A model generated the notes under the pieces. That model was not told where the DNA came from, ran no database searches, and worked only from the letters and a program-made list of their open reading frames with translations. This document shows positions 7,287 to 14,829 of a stretch of DNA of 15,148 nt, in pieces. The stretch is from contig JAHFDQ010000073.1 in assembly GCA_023248915.1 (NCBI GenBank), forward strand, positions 1-15,148, read 5' to 3'. Source of the stretch: Archangiaceae bacterium. Its GTDB lineage: Bacteria; Myxococcota; Myxococcia; Myxococcales; Myxococcaceae. Position numbers and translations under genes: made by a program. Position 1 is the stretch's first letter. Each line of letters opens with the position of its first letter.

Positions 7287-8313
7287 GCGCTGGGCAGTCT
7301 GGGCGCTGTTGTTCGTGGGGACGGCGTGCGGGCCGACCTCGCGCGAAGGGACTCGGCCGCCGCCCAGCGCGACAGGCAAGGGCACTGCCGTGTACGCGCC
7401 GGCGACGATGGCGCTCGGAATCGCGGGCGGTGAGTTGGTCTCTGCCGACGGCCGGCTGACCCTCACCTTCGCTCCCGGCACCGTCTCGGCGACGACCGAC
7501 TTCAGCGTCCAGGCCGTCACCAACACCGCCCCCGGAGCCGTGGGCCCCGCCTATCGCCTGGGCCCGGAGGGCGCCGCGCTGGGCAAGCCGGTGACTCTCT
7601 CCTTCGCGGCGGACGCGTCCGACCCCGACTTCGGCTCGATGACGATCGCCACGCAGCGGGTTTCCGGCTTCTGGGTCACGGTCGAGGGAATGCGCCGCGA
7701 CCCCGCCGCCCAGACACTCACGGTCACCACCAACCACTTCAGCGACTGGTCCCCCATCCGCGGCTACCCGTACGACACCCGCGACCTCTACGGCACCTAC
7801 GGCCTCACCCAGACGACCGACATCCCCTTCACCGCAACCGGGACCGCGAAGCTCTACCTCTGGAATTCCGACGCGAGCGGCAGCACCTACCTCTTGACGG
7901 GCGACGTCACCGTCCCCGGGTCGATTGCGTTCGGGACCTCGACCTGCGTCCCCGACGCGACCACCCTCACGCTGCCGGACTGCGTCGCCGAAACCGTGGG
8001 CAGCCCGACCCGCTTTCGCTGGGGCATCAACGGTTACTGGAAGCTTTCGTGCACCGACGGAAGCGGCCAGCCGTTCGATGACTTCATGGCGACTTCGTTC
8101 GACTCGCTGGGCATCAACCTGGTCCACTGCTCGCGCGACTACGTCGGGGCCCAGACGAACGACGCGGACAACGTGGTCGGCGACCAGAAGGTCGACTGCG
8201 CCGCCAAGGGCTACGTCGAGGCGACCTGGGACTTTCACAGCTGCACCGCCGCGGGCGAAGGCACTCCGTGCGGTTCCGGAATGACTTGCCAGGGCGGGCT
8301 CTGCAAACCGTGA
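7279..8313 (+). CDS. ZU5-domain probable lipoprotein
   Basis: This 344-residue protein starts at GTG 7279, overlapping the end of rod gene A by 8 bases, so the two are probably translationally coupled. The N-terminus MARRWAVWALLFVGTAC is a signal peptide ending in a lipobox-like sequence; G at -3 is not ideal, so lipidation at C17 is likely rather than certain. Residues ~48-155 match the ZU5-type beta domain common in Myxococcota lipoproteins: GGELVSADGRLTLTFAPGTV, then AYRLGPEGAALGKPVTLSF and the closing NHFSDWSP. The C-terminal half (about 170-344) has no family I recognise. It holds several cysteines and ends in a short Cys-rich motif (GTPCGSGMTCQGGLCKP) of a kind frequent in myxobacterial secreted proteins. 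The tight link to a TolA-like rod suggests a partner in the outer membrane, but this is inference. Confidence 0.82.
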   Translation: MARRWAVWALLFVGTACGPTSREGTRPPPSATGKGTAVYAPATMALGIAGGELVSADGRLTLTFAPGTVSATTDFSVQAVTNTAPGAVGPAYRLGPEGAALGKPVTLSFAADASDPDFGSMTIATQRVSGFWVTVEGMRRDPAAQTLTVTTNHFSDWSPIRGYPYDTRDLYGTYGLTQTTDIPFTATGTAKLYLWNSDASGSTYLLTGDVTVPGSIAFGTSTCVPDATTLTLPDCVAETVGSPTRFRWGINGYWKLSCTDGSGQPFDDFMATSFDSLGINLVHCSRDYVGAQTNDADNVVGDQKVDCAAKGYVEATWDFHSCTAAGEGTPCGSGMTCQGGLCKP

Positions 8314-8371
8314 CCGCTCGGGCCGCGGCACGAGCTAGGCTTCGCCGGGCGATGCGCGATTCGAGGCGAAG

Positions 8372-8842
8372 GTGAGGCAATGTCCCTTTCGAAGCTGGCC
8401 GGCCATCTTGGCGTCACTCGCAGTGATCTCCGGAGGTTGCCGGTCCGCCGAGAAGGAGTCGTACGAGGTCTTCGAGAAGTTCGCGAAGGCCGCTGCTGTC
8501 GGCGGGTTCGCCGAAGCGCGCGCGCTGGCCACGCCGGAAGCCGAGGCCGGCATCACCGCGGCCGAACAACGCTTGGCCGACGACCGGTTTCGCGAGCGAA
8601 TTCGCGAGTTCCACTCGGTGCGGTGCGCGCTCGTGTCCGCCACCAAGGCTGCAGGGACGGTTCAGATCGTCGCGGTCGAGGTCGTCAAGCTAGACCCTCC
8701 GGGCACGTTCTCGACCACGGGAATCGTCGCGATCCCCCACCGCTTGACCGCGACGCTGGTGAAGGCCGACGGCACCTGGAAGGTCAGCGCGTTCGACGAC
8801 GTGCCGGGCGAGGCGGGGAGCGCGATTCCGGGCATACCCTGA
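8372..8842 (+). CDS. Small putative lipoprotein, possibly NTF2-like
   Basis: This 156-residue protein starts at GTG 8372, with GAGG (8363-8366) five bases before the start as a good ribosome site. Residues 1-23 (R2 and R7, then PAILASLAVISGGC) read as a lipoprotein signal with the lipidated cysteine at C23. The mature part has one long helix (SYEVFEKFAKAAAVGGFAEA), a second helix, and then a strand-rich half (VQIVAVEVVKL, HRLTATLVKADGTWKVSAF). This order resembles the NTF2-like/SnoaL lipoproteins of Myxococcota, but no catalytic residue identifies it. It ends 19 bases before the stop of the convergent rod gene B. A gap of 58 bases separates it from the ZU5 gene, so it could have its own start of transcription, but I see no clear promoter. 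Confidence 0.75.
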   Translation: MRQCPFRSWPAILASLAVISGGCRSAEKESYEVFEKFAKAAAVGGFAEARALATPEAEAGITAAEQRLADDRFRERIREFHSVRCALVSATKAAGTVQIVAVEVVKLDPPGTFSTTGIVAIPHRLTATLVKADGTWKVSAFDDVPGEAGSAIPGIP

Positions 8843-8843
8843 A

Positions 8844-8859
8844 TGCCCGGCCGCGGGCA
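8844..8859. terminator. Small hairpin between convergent stop codons
   Basis: TGCCCG (8844-8849), loop GCCG, CGGGCA (8854-8859): a perfect six-base stem exactly in the 19-base gap between two convergent genes. There is no T-tract on either side, so it is at best a weak or bidirectional terminator. The position supports the idea more than the sequence does. Confidence 0.35.
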
Positions 8860-8861
8860 CC

Positions 8862-11800
8862 CTAGCCGCCTTCGCGGCCAATCATCGTGATGGGGACCTG
8901 AAGATCGTACTCCTCGCCGCTGGCGGGGAAGCGCCACTTCACCGCCTCTTGCTTCAAGCACGTCTCGAGGAAGGTGCCCCGCATCTTCCCCGCGCTAAAG
9001 GCAGCCCGGGGCACCCGGCCGCGGCCGTCGACCGTCAGCTTGAGCACGCCCTTGGTCTCGACCGCCTGCGGCGTTCGCTTGAGCTGACTCTCGACGCACC
9101 GGCGAATGTCGTTGCGGTTCCGCTCGATGGCCTGCTCGATCTGTAACCGCCCTGCCCCGCCCGGGCGAAGCTGTTCCTGCTCGCCGCCGACCGACTCGAG
9201 CCGCTTTCCCCAGGCGGCGATGCGCTGCTCGAGAGCCGCGAGCTGCCTCTCCTGCGCGTCGAGGCCGTCGGACGACGAGGCCAGTTGCTTCTCGCGCGCT
9301 CGGGCGGCGGCGTCTTCGACCTCGATCCGGCGCGAGCGCGCTTCGGCCATGGCGACCGGGTCTTCCGCTGCGGCCTCTCGCGTCCGGAGTTGCTCAGCCT
9401 GGGCCAAGAGCTTCCCGTGGTCGGCTTCCTGCCTCTCCGCCTTGGTGCGCGAGCTGGCGACGGTCGCCTGGTACCGCTTCTCGGCGTCGCGCTGCGTCCG
9501 CTCGGTAGCGGCCAGCTCTTTCTCGGCCTGGCCGATCGTCTCGAGCTTGCCGGACGGGCCAGCGAGCTTCCGTTCCTGCTCGGCGAGCTTCTTCGCCTTC
9601 TCCTCGAGAGACGCGCTTCGGTCCGTGAGAGCCCGGTCGCGCTGGGCGAGCAAGCGCGACTGTTCTTCGAGTCCAGCGGCGCTCGCGCGGAGTGCCGCTT
9701 CCCGTTCGGCCGAGCGTGCCTCGAGCCGCCGGGCATCGGCCTCCCCCTTCGCGGCCGCCTGGGCGTCCCGTTCGGCTTTCTCCGCGGCGCGCGCCTTCGC
9801 CGCCTCAGCCGCCTGGGAGTCCCGTTCGGCCTTCTCCGCCGCGCGCGCCTTCGCCGCCTCAGCCGCCTGGGAGTCCCGTTCGGCCTTCTCAACCGCGCGC
9901 GCCTTCGCCGCCTCGGCCGCCTGAGCGTCTCGTTCGGCCTTCTCCGCCGCGCGCGCCTTCGCCGCCTCGGCCGCTCGAGCGTCTTTCTCGGCCTTGTCCG
10001 CCGCGCGCGCCTTCGCCGCCTCCGCCGTCTGAGAGTCTCGGACGGCCTTGTCCGCCGCGCGTGCCCTCGCCGCATCAGCCGCCTGGGTGTCGCGCTCGGG
10101 TTTCTCCCCCGGTCCTTCAGCGGTCTTCGCTGCTGTCTGCGCGGTCGCAGGATCAGCCACCTGTGCCTCGTGGGGAGCCCGGTCGACAGCGGGCGCTTTC
10201 GTCGTCTCCGCCGCCGGCGTTCCCATAGCGGTCTTCGTTCCTCGCTGCGTGGTCGCCAAATCAGTCGCCCGCGCCTCGCGGGGAACCTTGTCGGCGGCTC
10301 GCGCTCTTTCAGTCTCCGAGGCCGCCGCACTCTGCGCCGACTTCGCACCAGCCTGGGCCGTCGCTACCTCGGCCGCCTGAACCTCTCGCGAAGCCTTCTC
10401 CGCGCCTCGGGGCTTCATGGCATCTGCCGCTCTCGCTTCCCGCGCGGCCTTCTCGGCAGCGCGCGCCTTCGCCGCCTCGGCCGCTCGCGCGTCCTTGTCC
10501 GCCATGTCGACCGCTCGCGCCTTCGCCGCTTCGGCCGCCTGAAGCTGGCGCATCGCGGTCTCGGCGGCTGGAGCATTGACGGCACCGGCCGCCTGGGCGT
10601 CCGGCCCCACCTTCTCGGCCGCCCGCGCCTTCGCCACCTCCGCCGCCTGCCCAGCCCGTTCCACCTTCTCGACAGCCTTCGCCTTTGCCGCCTCGGCCGC
10701 CCTCGCGCTCCGTTCCGCTTTCTCGACTGCCTTCGCCTGCGCCACCTCGGCCGCCTGCGCGTCCCGTTCTACCTTCTCGGCCGCCCGCGCCTTCGCTGCC
10801 TCGGCCGCCTTCGCGTTTCGTTCCGCCTTCTCAACCGCCCGCGCCCTCGCTGCCTCGGCCGCTTGTGCGTCCCTGTCCGCCTTCTCGGCTGCCCGCGCCG
10901 CCGCGTCGGTTGCATCAACCGTGCGCTGCGCGGCCGCCGTCATTCCCGACCCTTCGTCGGGCGTCGGCGTCGACTCTCCCTGCTGCCTTGGGACCCCGAA
11001 AGTGGCCAGCGACCGCTCGCGTGCCTCGCGCGCCGCTCGAGTCCCGTCGGCTCCACCGGGAGTGGCCGGACGCTTCGCGAGCTTCTCCCCGAGCTTCGCG
11101 TTGAGCCGTTCGAGCAGCCGGGCCTCCAGCTTCTCTTCCAGCCCGGCCTCGATTCGCTCTCGAAGGCGCGCCTCGGCACGCCTTTCCGCTTCCGCCAACG
11201 TCTTCTCGTCACACCCTCGCGCCGCCTCCGCGCCGGACGCGACCCCGGGCGGCGATGCCGCCGCAGCCACCTGCGCCGATTGCCCAGGGCCAGTTTCGGG
11301 CGCCGCCCGGTCTGGCCCTGCCGCCACCGGAGCCACCCGCGGCGCGCCCGCGGTGATCAGCGCCACGGTGATCTCGACGCTCCGGGTGTCGGGGGGCATC
11401 ACCATCACCTGCGGGACGACCCGATCTTTCGGCAGATTCTCGAGCGCGGCGATCTTCATGACCTGCGCCGAGCGGCGCACCGCCTCGACCGTCATCGTCG
11501 GCTCGTCCGGCTTGGCCAGCCGAAGCCCAAGCCTCATGCCTGAGTCGGCCGCGCACTTCGCCAAGAGCGCCACCGCTTCTTGGTCGATGAGGGCCATCGA
11601 ACCGTCCAACTCGTCGAACCGGACGATCACCGCCTTCAGCACGCGCGGAAGGGGAACTTCGGGGCCCGGCCAGGTCCCTTCCACCGGCGCTGCCAACGTC
11701 CCATCGGGCAGCGACAACTCGCAGGCTGCCGAACGCTCGTCCGACGGGGCGGCCGATTCCGCGGATTGAGCGTGGGCCGACCCGCCCCACGCGAGCGCGA

Positions 11801-11921
11801 GGCACGCGACCACGGCCGAGAGCGCGTGCGTCCACAGGCCGGGGCCCAACCCGCCCGCACCTGACTCCGTCCGCGCCGGTCGGGCCACGGAGGCCGCTGC
11901 GATGTCGCTTCTCGGCGTCAC
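8862..11921 (-). CDS. TolA/TonB-like helical rod protein B with 21 tandem 18-residue repeats and AgmX/PglI-type C-terminal domain
   Basis: It has 1019 residues from GTG 11921, chosen because GAAGGGG lies seven bases upstream; the open frame runs to 12041 without a better start. A basic N-terminal stretch of ~28 residues is followed by a hydrophobic segment (ALSAVVACLALAWGG) ending in AHA|QS, which is a signal peptide or an anchor. Residues ~65-180 form a small alpha/beta domain like that of rod protein A, then comes the shared amphipathic helix (ARLRERIEAGLEEKL and on). The rod follows: 21 near-tandem units of 18 residues (consensus AEAAKARAAEKAERDAQA), then ~210 residues of less regular coiled coil. 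The C-terminal domain has NRNDIRRC, GVLKLTVDGRGRV, ETC and WRFPASGEEYDLQVPI, a TonB/TolA-like fold of the AgmX/PglI tail type. The gene is the longer paralog of rod gene A and faces it from the other strand. AgmX and PglI act in myxobacterial gliding, but sharing a tail does not prove that role. Confidence 0.88.
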   Translation of the reverse strand: MTPRSDIAAASVARPARTESGAGGLGPGLWTHALSAVVACLALAWGGSAHAQSAESAAPSDERSAACELSLPDGTLAAPVEGTWPGPEVPLPRVLKAVIVRFDELDGSMALIDQEAVALLAKCAADSGMRLGLRLAKPDEPTMTVEAVRRSAQVMKIAALENLPKDRVVPQVMVMPPDTRSVEITVALITAGAPRVAPVAAGPDRAAPETGPGQSAQVAAAASPPGVASGAEAARGCDEKTLAEAERRAEARLRERIEAGLEEKLEARLLERLNAKLGEKLAKRPATPGGADGTRAAREARERSLATFGVPRQQGESTPTPDEGSGMTAAAQRTVDATDAAARAAEKADRDAQAAEAARARAVEKAERNAKAAEAAKARAAEKVERDAQAAEVAQAKAVEKAERSARAAEAAKAKAVEKVERAGQAAEVAKARAAEKVGPDAQAAGAVNAPAAETAMRQLQAAEAAKARAVDMADKDARAAEAAKARAAEKAAREARAADAMKPRGAEKASREVQAAEVATAQAGAKSAQSAAASETERARAADKVPREARATDLATTQRGTKTAMGTPAAETTKAPAVDRAPHEAQVADPATAQTAAKTAEGPGEKPERDTQAADAARARAADKAVRDSQTAEAAKARAADKAEKDARAAEAAKARAAEKAERDAQAAEAAKARAVEKAERDSQAAEAAKARAAEKAERDSQAAEAAKARAAEKAERDAQAAAKGEADARRLEARSAEREAALRASAAGLEEQSRLLAQRDRALTDRSASLEEKAKKLAEQERKLAGPSGKLETIGQAEKELAATERTQRDAEKRYQATVASSRTKAERQEADHGKLLAQAEQLRTREAAAEDPVAMAEARSRRIEVEDAAARAREKQLASSSDGLDAQERQLAALEQRIAAWGKRLESVGGEQEQLRPGGAGRLQIEQAIERNRNDIRRCVESQLKRTPQAVETKGVLKLTVDGRGRVPRAAFSAGKMRGTFLETCLKQEAVKWRFPASGEEYDLQVPITMIGREGG
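8887..8936. repeat. Inverted repeat, right copy (3' end of rod gene B)
   Basis: This is the partner of 7212-7261, with 47 of 50 bases identical in inverted orientation. Lower similarity extends further into both genes over roughly 300 bases, as expected for paralogs. Confidence 0.85.
9756..10913 (-). repeat. Tandem 54-bp repeat array, 21 units, inside rod gene B
   Basis: The array is 21 units of 54 bases, with one 24-base extension in the unit nearest 10100. It encodes 18-residue helical units. Units 16-21 (9756-10079) and 1-6 are close to the consensus. Units 10-15 (about 10080-10427) are worn and have lost much of the Lys/Glu/Arg pattern. Neighbouring units at 9756, 9810 and 9864 each differ at only 3 of 54 bases, which points to recent amplification at the C-terminal end of the rod. 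There are no spacers, so this is not a CRISPR array. Confidence 0.9.
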
Positions 11922-11922
11922 T

Positions 11923-11936
11923 CGAAGGCCCCTTCG
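11923..11936 (-). promoter_or_regulatory. Hairpin covering the ribosome site of rod gene B
   Basis: On the minus strand CGAAGG-GG-CCTTCG (or a five-base stem with loop GGGC) ends two bases before the GTG start and includes the GAAGGGG taken as ribosome site. If it forms in the mRNA it would mask that site. In this GC-rich DNA a stem this short can occur by chance. Confidence 0.35.
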
Positions 11937-11959
11937 TACCCGAAGTCGGAGGCCGGCGC

Positions 11960-11993
11960 ATTGTACTCGGCCCCGCCCGCGCGACCCCGCCAA
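11960..11993 (-). promoter_or_regulatory. Possible promoter of rod gene B
   Basis: On the minus strand TACAAT (11960-11965) is a good -10 box and stands out in GC-rich DNA. It sits about 39 bases before the GTG start. The best -35-like hexamer, TTGGCG (11988-11993), is 22 bases away, longer than the usual 17, so the -35 contact is doubtful. The 91-base gap to the upstream peptidase gene shows no clear terminator. Confidence 0.4.
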
Positions 11994-12012
11994 GGCCTGT
12001 ACCGACGGGCTG

Positions 12013-14622
12013 CTACAGCCCGGCCCGCCGGCGCCGAGCAAGCCAGAGACCGAACGCCAGGGCGAACGGGCTCATGCCCGCGGCGCCGCAACCGCACCCC
12101 GGCGGCGCCCCCAGCTCGGTCGGCGCTGCCTTTACCGTGTACTCGACGCCCGAATCGGCCGGATCGCCCCCGTCAGACGCCCCCGCGTCCGGAGCGGTTC
12201 CACCGTCGGTCGCGCCGGTCGAGCCACCGCACAGGCCGCTGTCCACTTCGCACGCCGCGCCGGCCCCCAGCGATTGGCAGCTGTCGAAGGCTTGCCCATT
12301 TCGCGTGGTGACGGTGCACTTCGGCAAGCACGCCGGCGAACCCACGGCCTGCGGCTGGCACAGGTACCCGGTGCGGCCACACCCCTCGCCGACCGCGCCG
12401 CAGTTCGCCAGGCACAGGTGCGTCTGGAACATTCTCCCGATGGCGCCGCACGTCGTCCCGGGCGGGCAGCCGCACGCCGACCCGGACGCCGAGCCGGCGA
12501 TGCACGCCTGGGTGCAGTACCCCCCCGCCAGCGTTCGCTGCACCGAGCAGTAGGCGCCCGAGGGGCACTGGGCGTCGCTCGAGCAGGCGTCACCGATGTG
12601 CGCGACCACGGCGCCGGCGGGAAGGCAGGTCTGAATGCAGGTGCTGCACACCGTGCCCGGGGTGCCGGCGCAGTCGCTTTCCTGGAGGCAGCCTGGAATG
12701 CACTCGCCAGCCGACGCCGTCGAGAAGATGGTGTCTCCGCTGCAGACGCTGCCGCTCGGGCAACTGCCCGCGTCGGCCGGGTCGCAGGCGACGAGGCAGG
12801 TAGACGGCCCAAGGGGAATTGTGGTGCACGTGGTGCCGCCGTCACAGGCCAGGTAGCTGCAGGGTACGTACGGCACGAGCCCCGCGTCGGCCGCGCCGCC
12901 GTCTTCGACCGAAGCGTCCGCGGCGCCACCGTCGCTCTCGCCGCCGTCCGGGTCAGCCGAGCCCGAGTCGGCGCTTCCGCCGTCGACGGCCCCGGGGCAC
13001 GGTGGCCACGCAGCCGCCAGCGCGGCGACATCGACCGACCCCCAGCCGGTCGCCGAGTCGTAGCCCGGGCCCGCCGAGGGGCCGGTGATTCCATTCAGCG
13101 TCAGGTTTCCGCTGGTGATGTCGTGAAACACCTGGGCGCCGCCGTCTTGCTGCGCCAATCCCAGGGCGTACAGCGTGGCGTGCACATCTCCCAGCCGGCA
13201 GCCCACCCGGCTGGCGATGAGCGCGAAGAAGCCCGCCGACAACGGAGAGGCCACTGACGTGCCCTGCACAGGGTCGAGCTGCCCCGACACCTGGTCGTCC
13301 ACCGCGACCGCGGGGGGACCCGAGATGAGCGCCAGGTCGGGCACGCTGCGGCCCTGGCCGCCCAGCGTCAGCCCCGCCTGGTACGCGGGCACCGGGAACA
13401 AGATGCTGATGCCACCGCCCCCCGCGCCGCCCTGGGCCCCGTTCCAGGTCACCTCTTGCTGGTACGCGGTCAGCGCGCTGCTGGAATTCCAGGCGGGGGC
13501 CGAGATCATGCTCCCGCCCGCGGCCACCATCTCGGGAATCGACGACGGGAAGTCGACCGCCGGTCCCGACTTGTCGCGGCAGTCGTCCGCGCCCGTGTCG
13601 CCCGAGGCGGCCGACCAGGTCTGCCCTTCCGTCACTCCCTGAATGACCGCCTGGCGGAGGGCGCCAATCTCGTCCAGCCCGGTTATCTGGTCGTTCGACT
13701 TCGCCCCCTTCTCGCACAGGCCCAGCGAGATGCTCACCGATGTCGTGTCGGGGAGGTTGTTGGCGATGTCGTTGGCGCCGGTGGTGAAGACCTCGCTCGC
13801 GGGAGCCACCAGCAGGGTGATGCTGTCTGCGTCCGGCACGCCCACCGACTGCATCTCGACGTCGAGATCGAATTCCAGCCCCGCCCCCGACTGGGGGTCG
13901 AAGTCGTTCTGCGGGTTGGGAAGGTTTCGCACCACGAACGGCGTCTGCACGTTCGAGATGTTGCGTAGGAAGTAGTTGATGACCACCGGGTCGGCGCCGT
14001 TGCCGGGAGGGGTCGCCGTGCTCAGCACCACCAGCTTCTGGCCCTGGCCGACGTAGCCCTGGTCGAGCAGCGGCTGCAAACCGTAGAAGCGGCGGAGGTC
14101 CTGCGGGCCGAGCGCGGGGCTGGAGTTTCCGCCCATCGCGATGCGCCGCTGGTAGCGCACCCGCGTGTCGAGCCCAGAGATGTTGAGCACCAGCGGCGCG
14201 AAGTCGGGCGGCAACCGTACCCGGGCGCCCAGGGTGTGCACCGACGGCGGTTGTCCTTCGACCGGGGCGAGCGGGGCCCCGAGCAGCCGCTCGACCTGTG
14301 CCGCCTTGCCCAGGGCCTCGAGGAAGAGCCGGTTGGGGTGGAGCGTCACCGAGAGCCCTCCGGCCTCGAGCCAGGCGGCCACCCGGGCGTAGGTTTCCGC
14401 GGGCTGGCCGAACCGCTCGCCGAACTCCCGGGGGGTCAGCCAGCGGCGGTAGTCCTTCGAGACCGGGTTCTGTTGGGCCAGGCGCAGGGCCGCGAGCTCG
14501 TCGGCGTGGGTGAAGCGCAGCGAGATGCCCAGGTGCACCGGCGTGTCGTTGGGAATCGCCTGAGAAGCCGGCAGCGGCGAGGCCGAAAGGAGCGCCGCTT
14601 GAACGACAATCGAGAGGATCAT
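12013..14622 (-). CDS. Secreted S53 (sedolisin/kumamolisin-type) serine-carboxyl peptidase with Cys-rich region and MYXO-CTERM tail
   Basis: This protein has 869 residues. Residues 1-22 are a signal peptide (MILSIVVQAALLSASPLPAS). Residues ~25-160 are the pro-kumamolisin activation domain (VHLGISLRF, YRRWLTPREFGERFG). The S53 catalytic domain spans ~170-545: E250 and D254 (LEFDLD), oxyanion D342 (SAASGDTGADDC), and nucleophile S456 (QGTSVASPLSAG). The calcium site is FHDIT at 499-503 plus GPGYDSATGWGSVD near 518-531. All catalytic residues are present, so it should be an active, self-processing acid-type endopeptidase. A Gly/Ser/Asp linker leads to ~200 residues with 30 cysteines, a second Asp/Gly linker, and a C-terminus of Gly-Cys-Gly-Cys, a short hydrophobic segment and RRRR. 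This is the MYXO-CTERM arrangement used for surface anchoring or sorting in Myxococcota. The ATG at 14622 has no strong ribosome site. The protein may serve predation or nutrient release. It lies upstream of rod gene B on the same strand, 91 bases away. Confidence 0.95.
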   Translation of the reverse strand: MILSIVVQAALLSASPLPASQAIPNDTPVHLGISLRFTHADELAALRLAQQNPVSKDYRRWLTPREFGERFGQPAETYARVAAWLEAGGLSVTLHPNRLFLEALGKAAQVERLLGAPLAPVEGQPPSVHTLGARVRLPPDFAPLVLNISGLDTRVRYQRRIAMGGNSSPALGPQDLRRFYGLQPLLDQGYVGQGQKLVVLSTATPPGNGADPVVINYFLRNISNVQTPFVVRNLPNPQNDFDPQSGAGLEFDLDVEMQSVGVPDADSITLLVAPASEVFTTGANDIANNLPDTTSVSISLGLCEKGAKSNDQITGLDEIGALRQAVIQGVTEGQTWSAASGDTGADDCRDKSGPAVDFPSSIPEMVAAGGSMISAPAWNSSSALTAYQQEVTWNGAQGGAGGGGISILFPVPAYQAGLTLGGQGRSVPDLALISGPPAVAVDDQVSGQLDPVQGTSVASPLSAGFFALIASRVGCRLGDVHATLYALGLAQQDGGAQVFHDITSGNLTLNGITGPSAGPGYDSATGWGSVDVAALAAAWPPCPGAVDGGSADSGSADPDGGESDGGAADASVEDGGAADAGLVPYVPCSYLACDGGTTCTTIPLGPSTCLVACDPADAGSCPSGSVCSGDTIFSTASAGECIPGCLQESDCAGTPGTVCSTCIQTCLPAGAVVAHIGDACSSDAQCPSGAYCSVQRTLAGGYCTQACIAGSASGSACGCPPGTTCGAIGRMFQTHLCLANCGAVGEGCGRTGYLCQPQAVGSPACLPKCTVTTRNGQAFDSCQSLGAGAACEVDSGLCGGSTGATDGGTAPDAGASDGGDPADSGVEYTVKAAPTELGAPPGCGCGAAGMSPFALAFGLWLARRRRAGL

Positions 14623-14663
14623 TGGATGTCCGGGCGAACGGCCGGCCGCCGTCGAGCGAGGGC

Positions 14664-14692
14664 TTGATACCGAATCCGCCGACTTCCGTCGA
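14664..14692 (-). promoter_or_regulatory. Possible promoter of the S53 peptidase gene
   Basis: On the minus strand TCGACG (14687-14692) and TATCAA (14664-14669) are 17 bases apart; each matches the housekeeping consensus at 4 of 6 positions. Transcription would start about 35 bases before the ATG at 14622. The gap (14623-14731) otherwise holds only short GC-rich palindromes. Confidence 0.35.
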
Positions 14693-14731
14693 GGGCGCCG
14701 GAGCGCTCGGCCACCCGCCCGCTAACCGCCA

Positions 14732-14818
14732 TGCACGAGCCGGGAATCGAACCCGGATGGCCTGTTGAGGGCCTGCGGATTTTAAGTCCGCTGCGTCTAC
14801 CAATTTCGCCACTCGTGC
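14732..14818 (-). tRNA. tRNA-Leu(UAA)
   Basis: This 87-base gene has a seven-pair acceptor stem (GCACGAG / CTCGTGC) and discriminator A at 14732. The D arm contains TTGGTAGACGC, and the anticodon arm is GCGGA-CTTAAAA-TCCGC with anticodon TAA at 14782-14784. The long variable arm (GGCC / GGCC stem) is typical of tRNA-Leu, and the T arm contains GGTTCGATTCC. The 3' CCA is not encoded. It reads UUA codons, which are rare in such GC-rich genomes. No integrase or duplicated tRNA end is seen next to it. Confidence 0.98.
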
Positions 14819-14829
14819 GACGGGGTTCC

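Noticed and set aside
8316..8335. GCTCG...CGAGC hairpin after the ZU5 lipoprotein gene as terminator
   Set aside because: The stem has only five pairs, the loop is ten bases and there is no T-tract; such pairs are common by chance in this base composition.
9756..10913. CRISPR-like array
   Set aside because: The 54-base units are directly adjacent without unique spacers, stay in one reading frame, and no cas gene is present.
9285..11543. 752-codon plus-strand open frame opposite rod gene B, with repeated Arg/Leu-rich units
   Set aside because: Its repeats are only the reverse reading of the 54-base units. Rod gene B has a signal sequence, a ribosome site and a C-terminal domain shared with its paralog; this frame has none.
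14732..14818. tRNA-Leu as an integration site for a mobile element
   Set aside because: No integrase, no repeated tRNA 3' end and no change in gene character on either side are visible.
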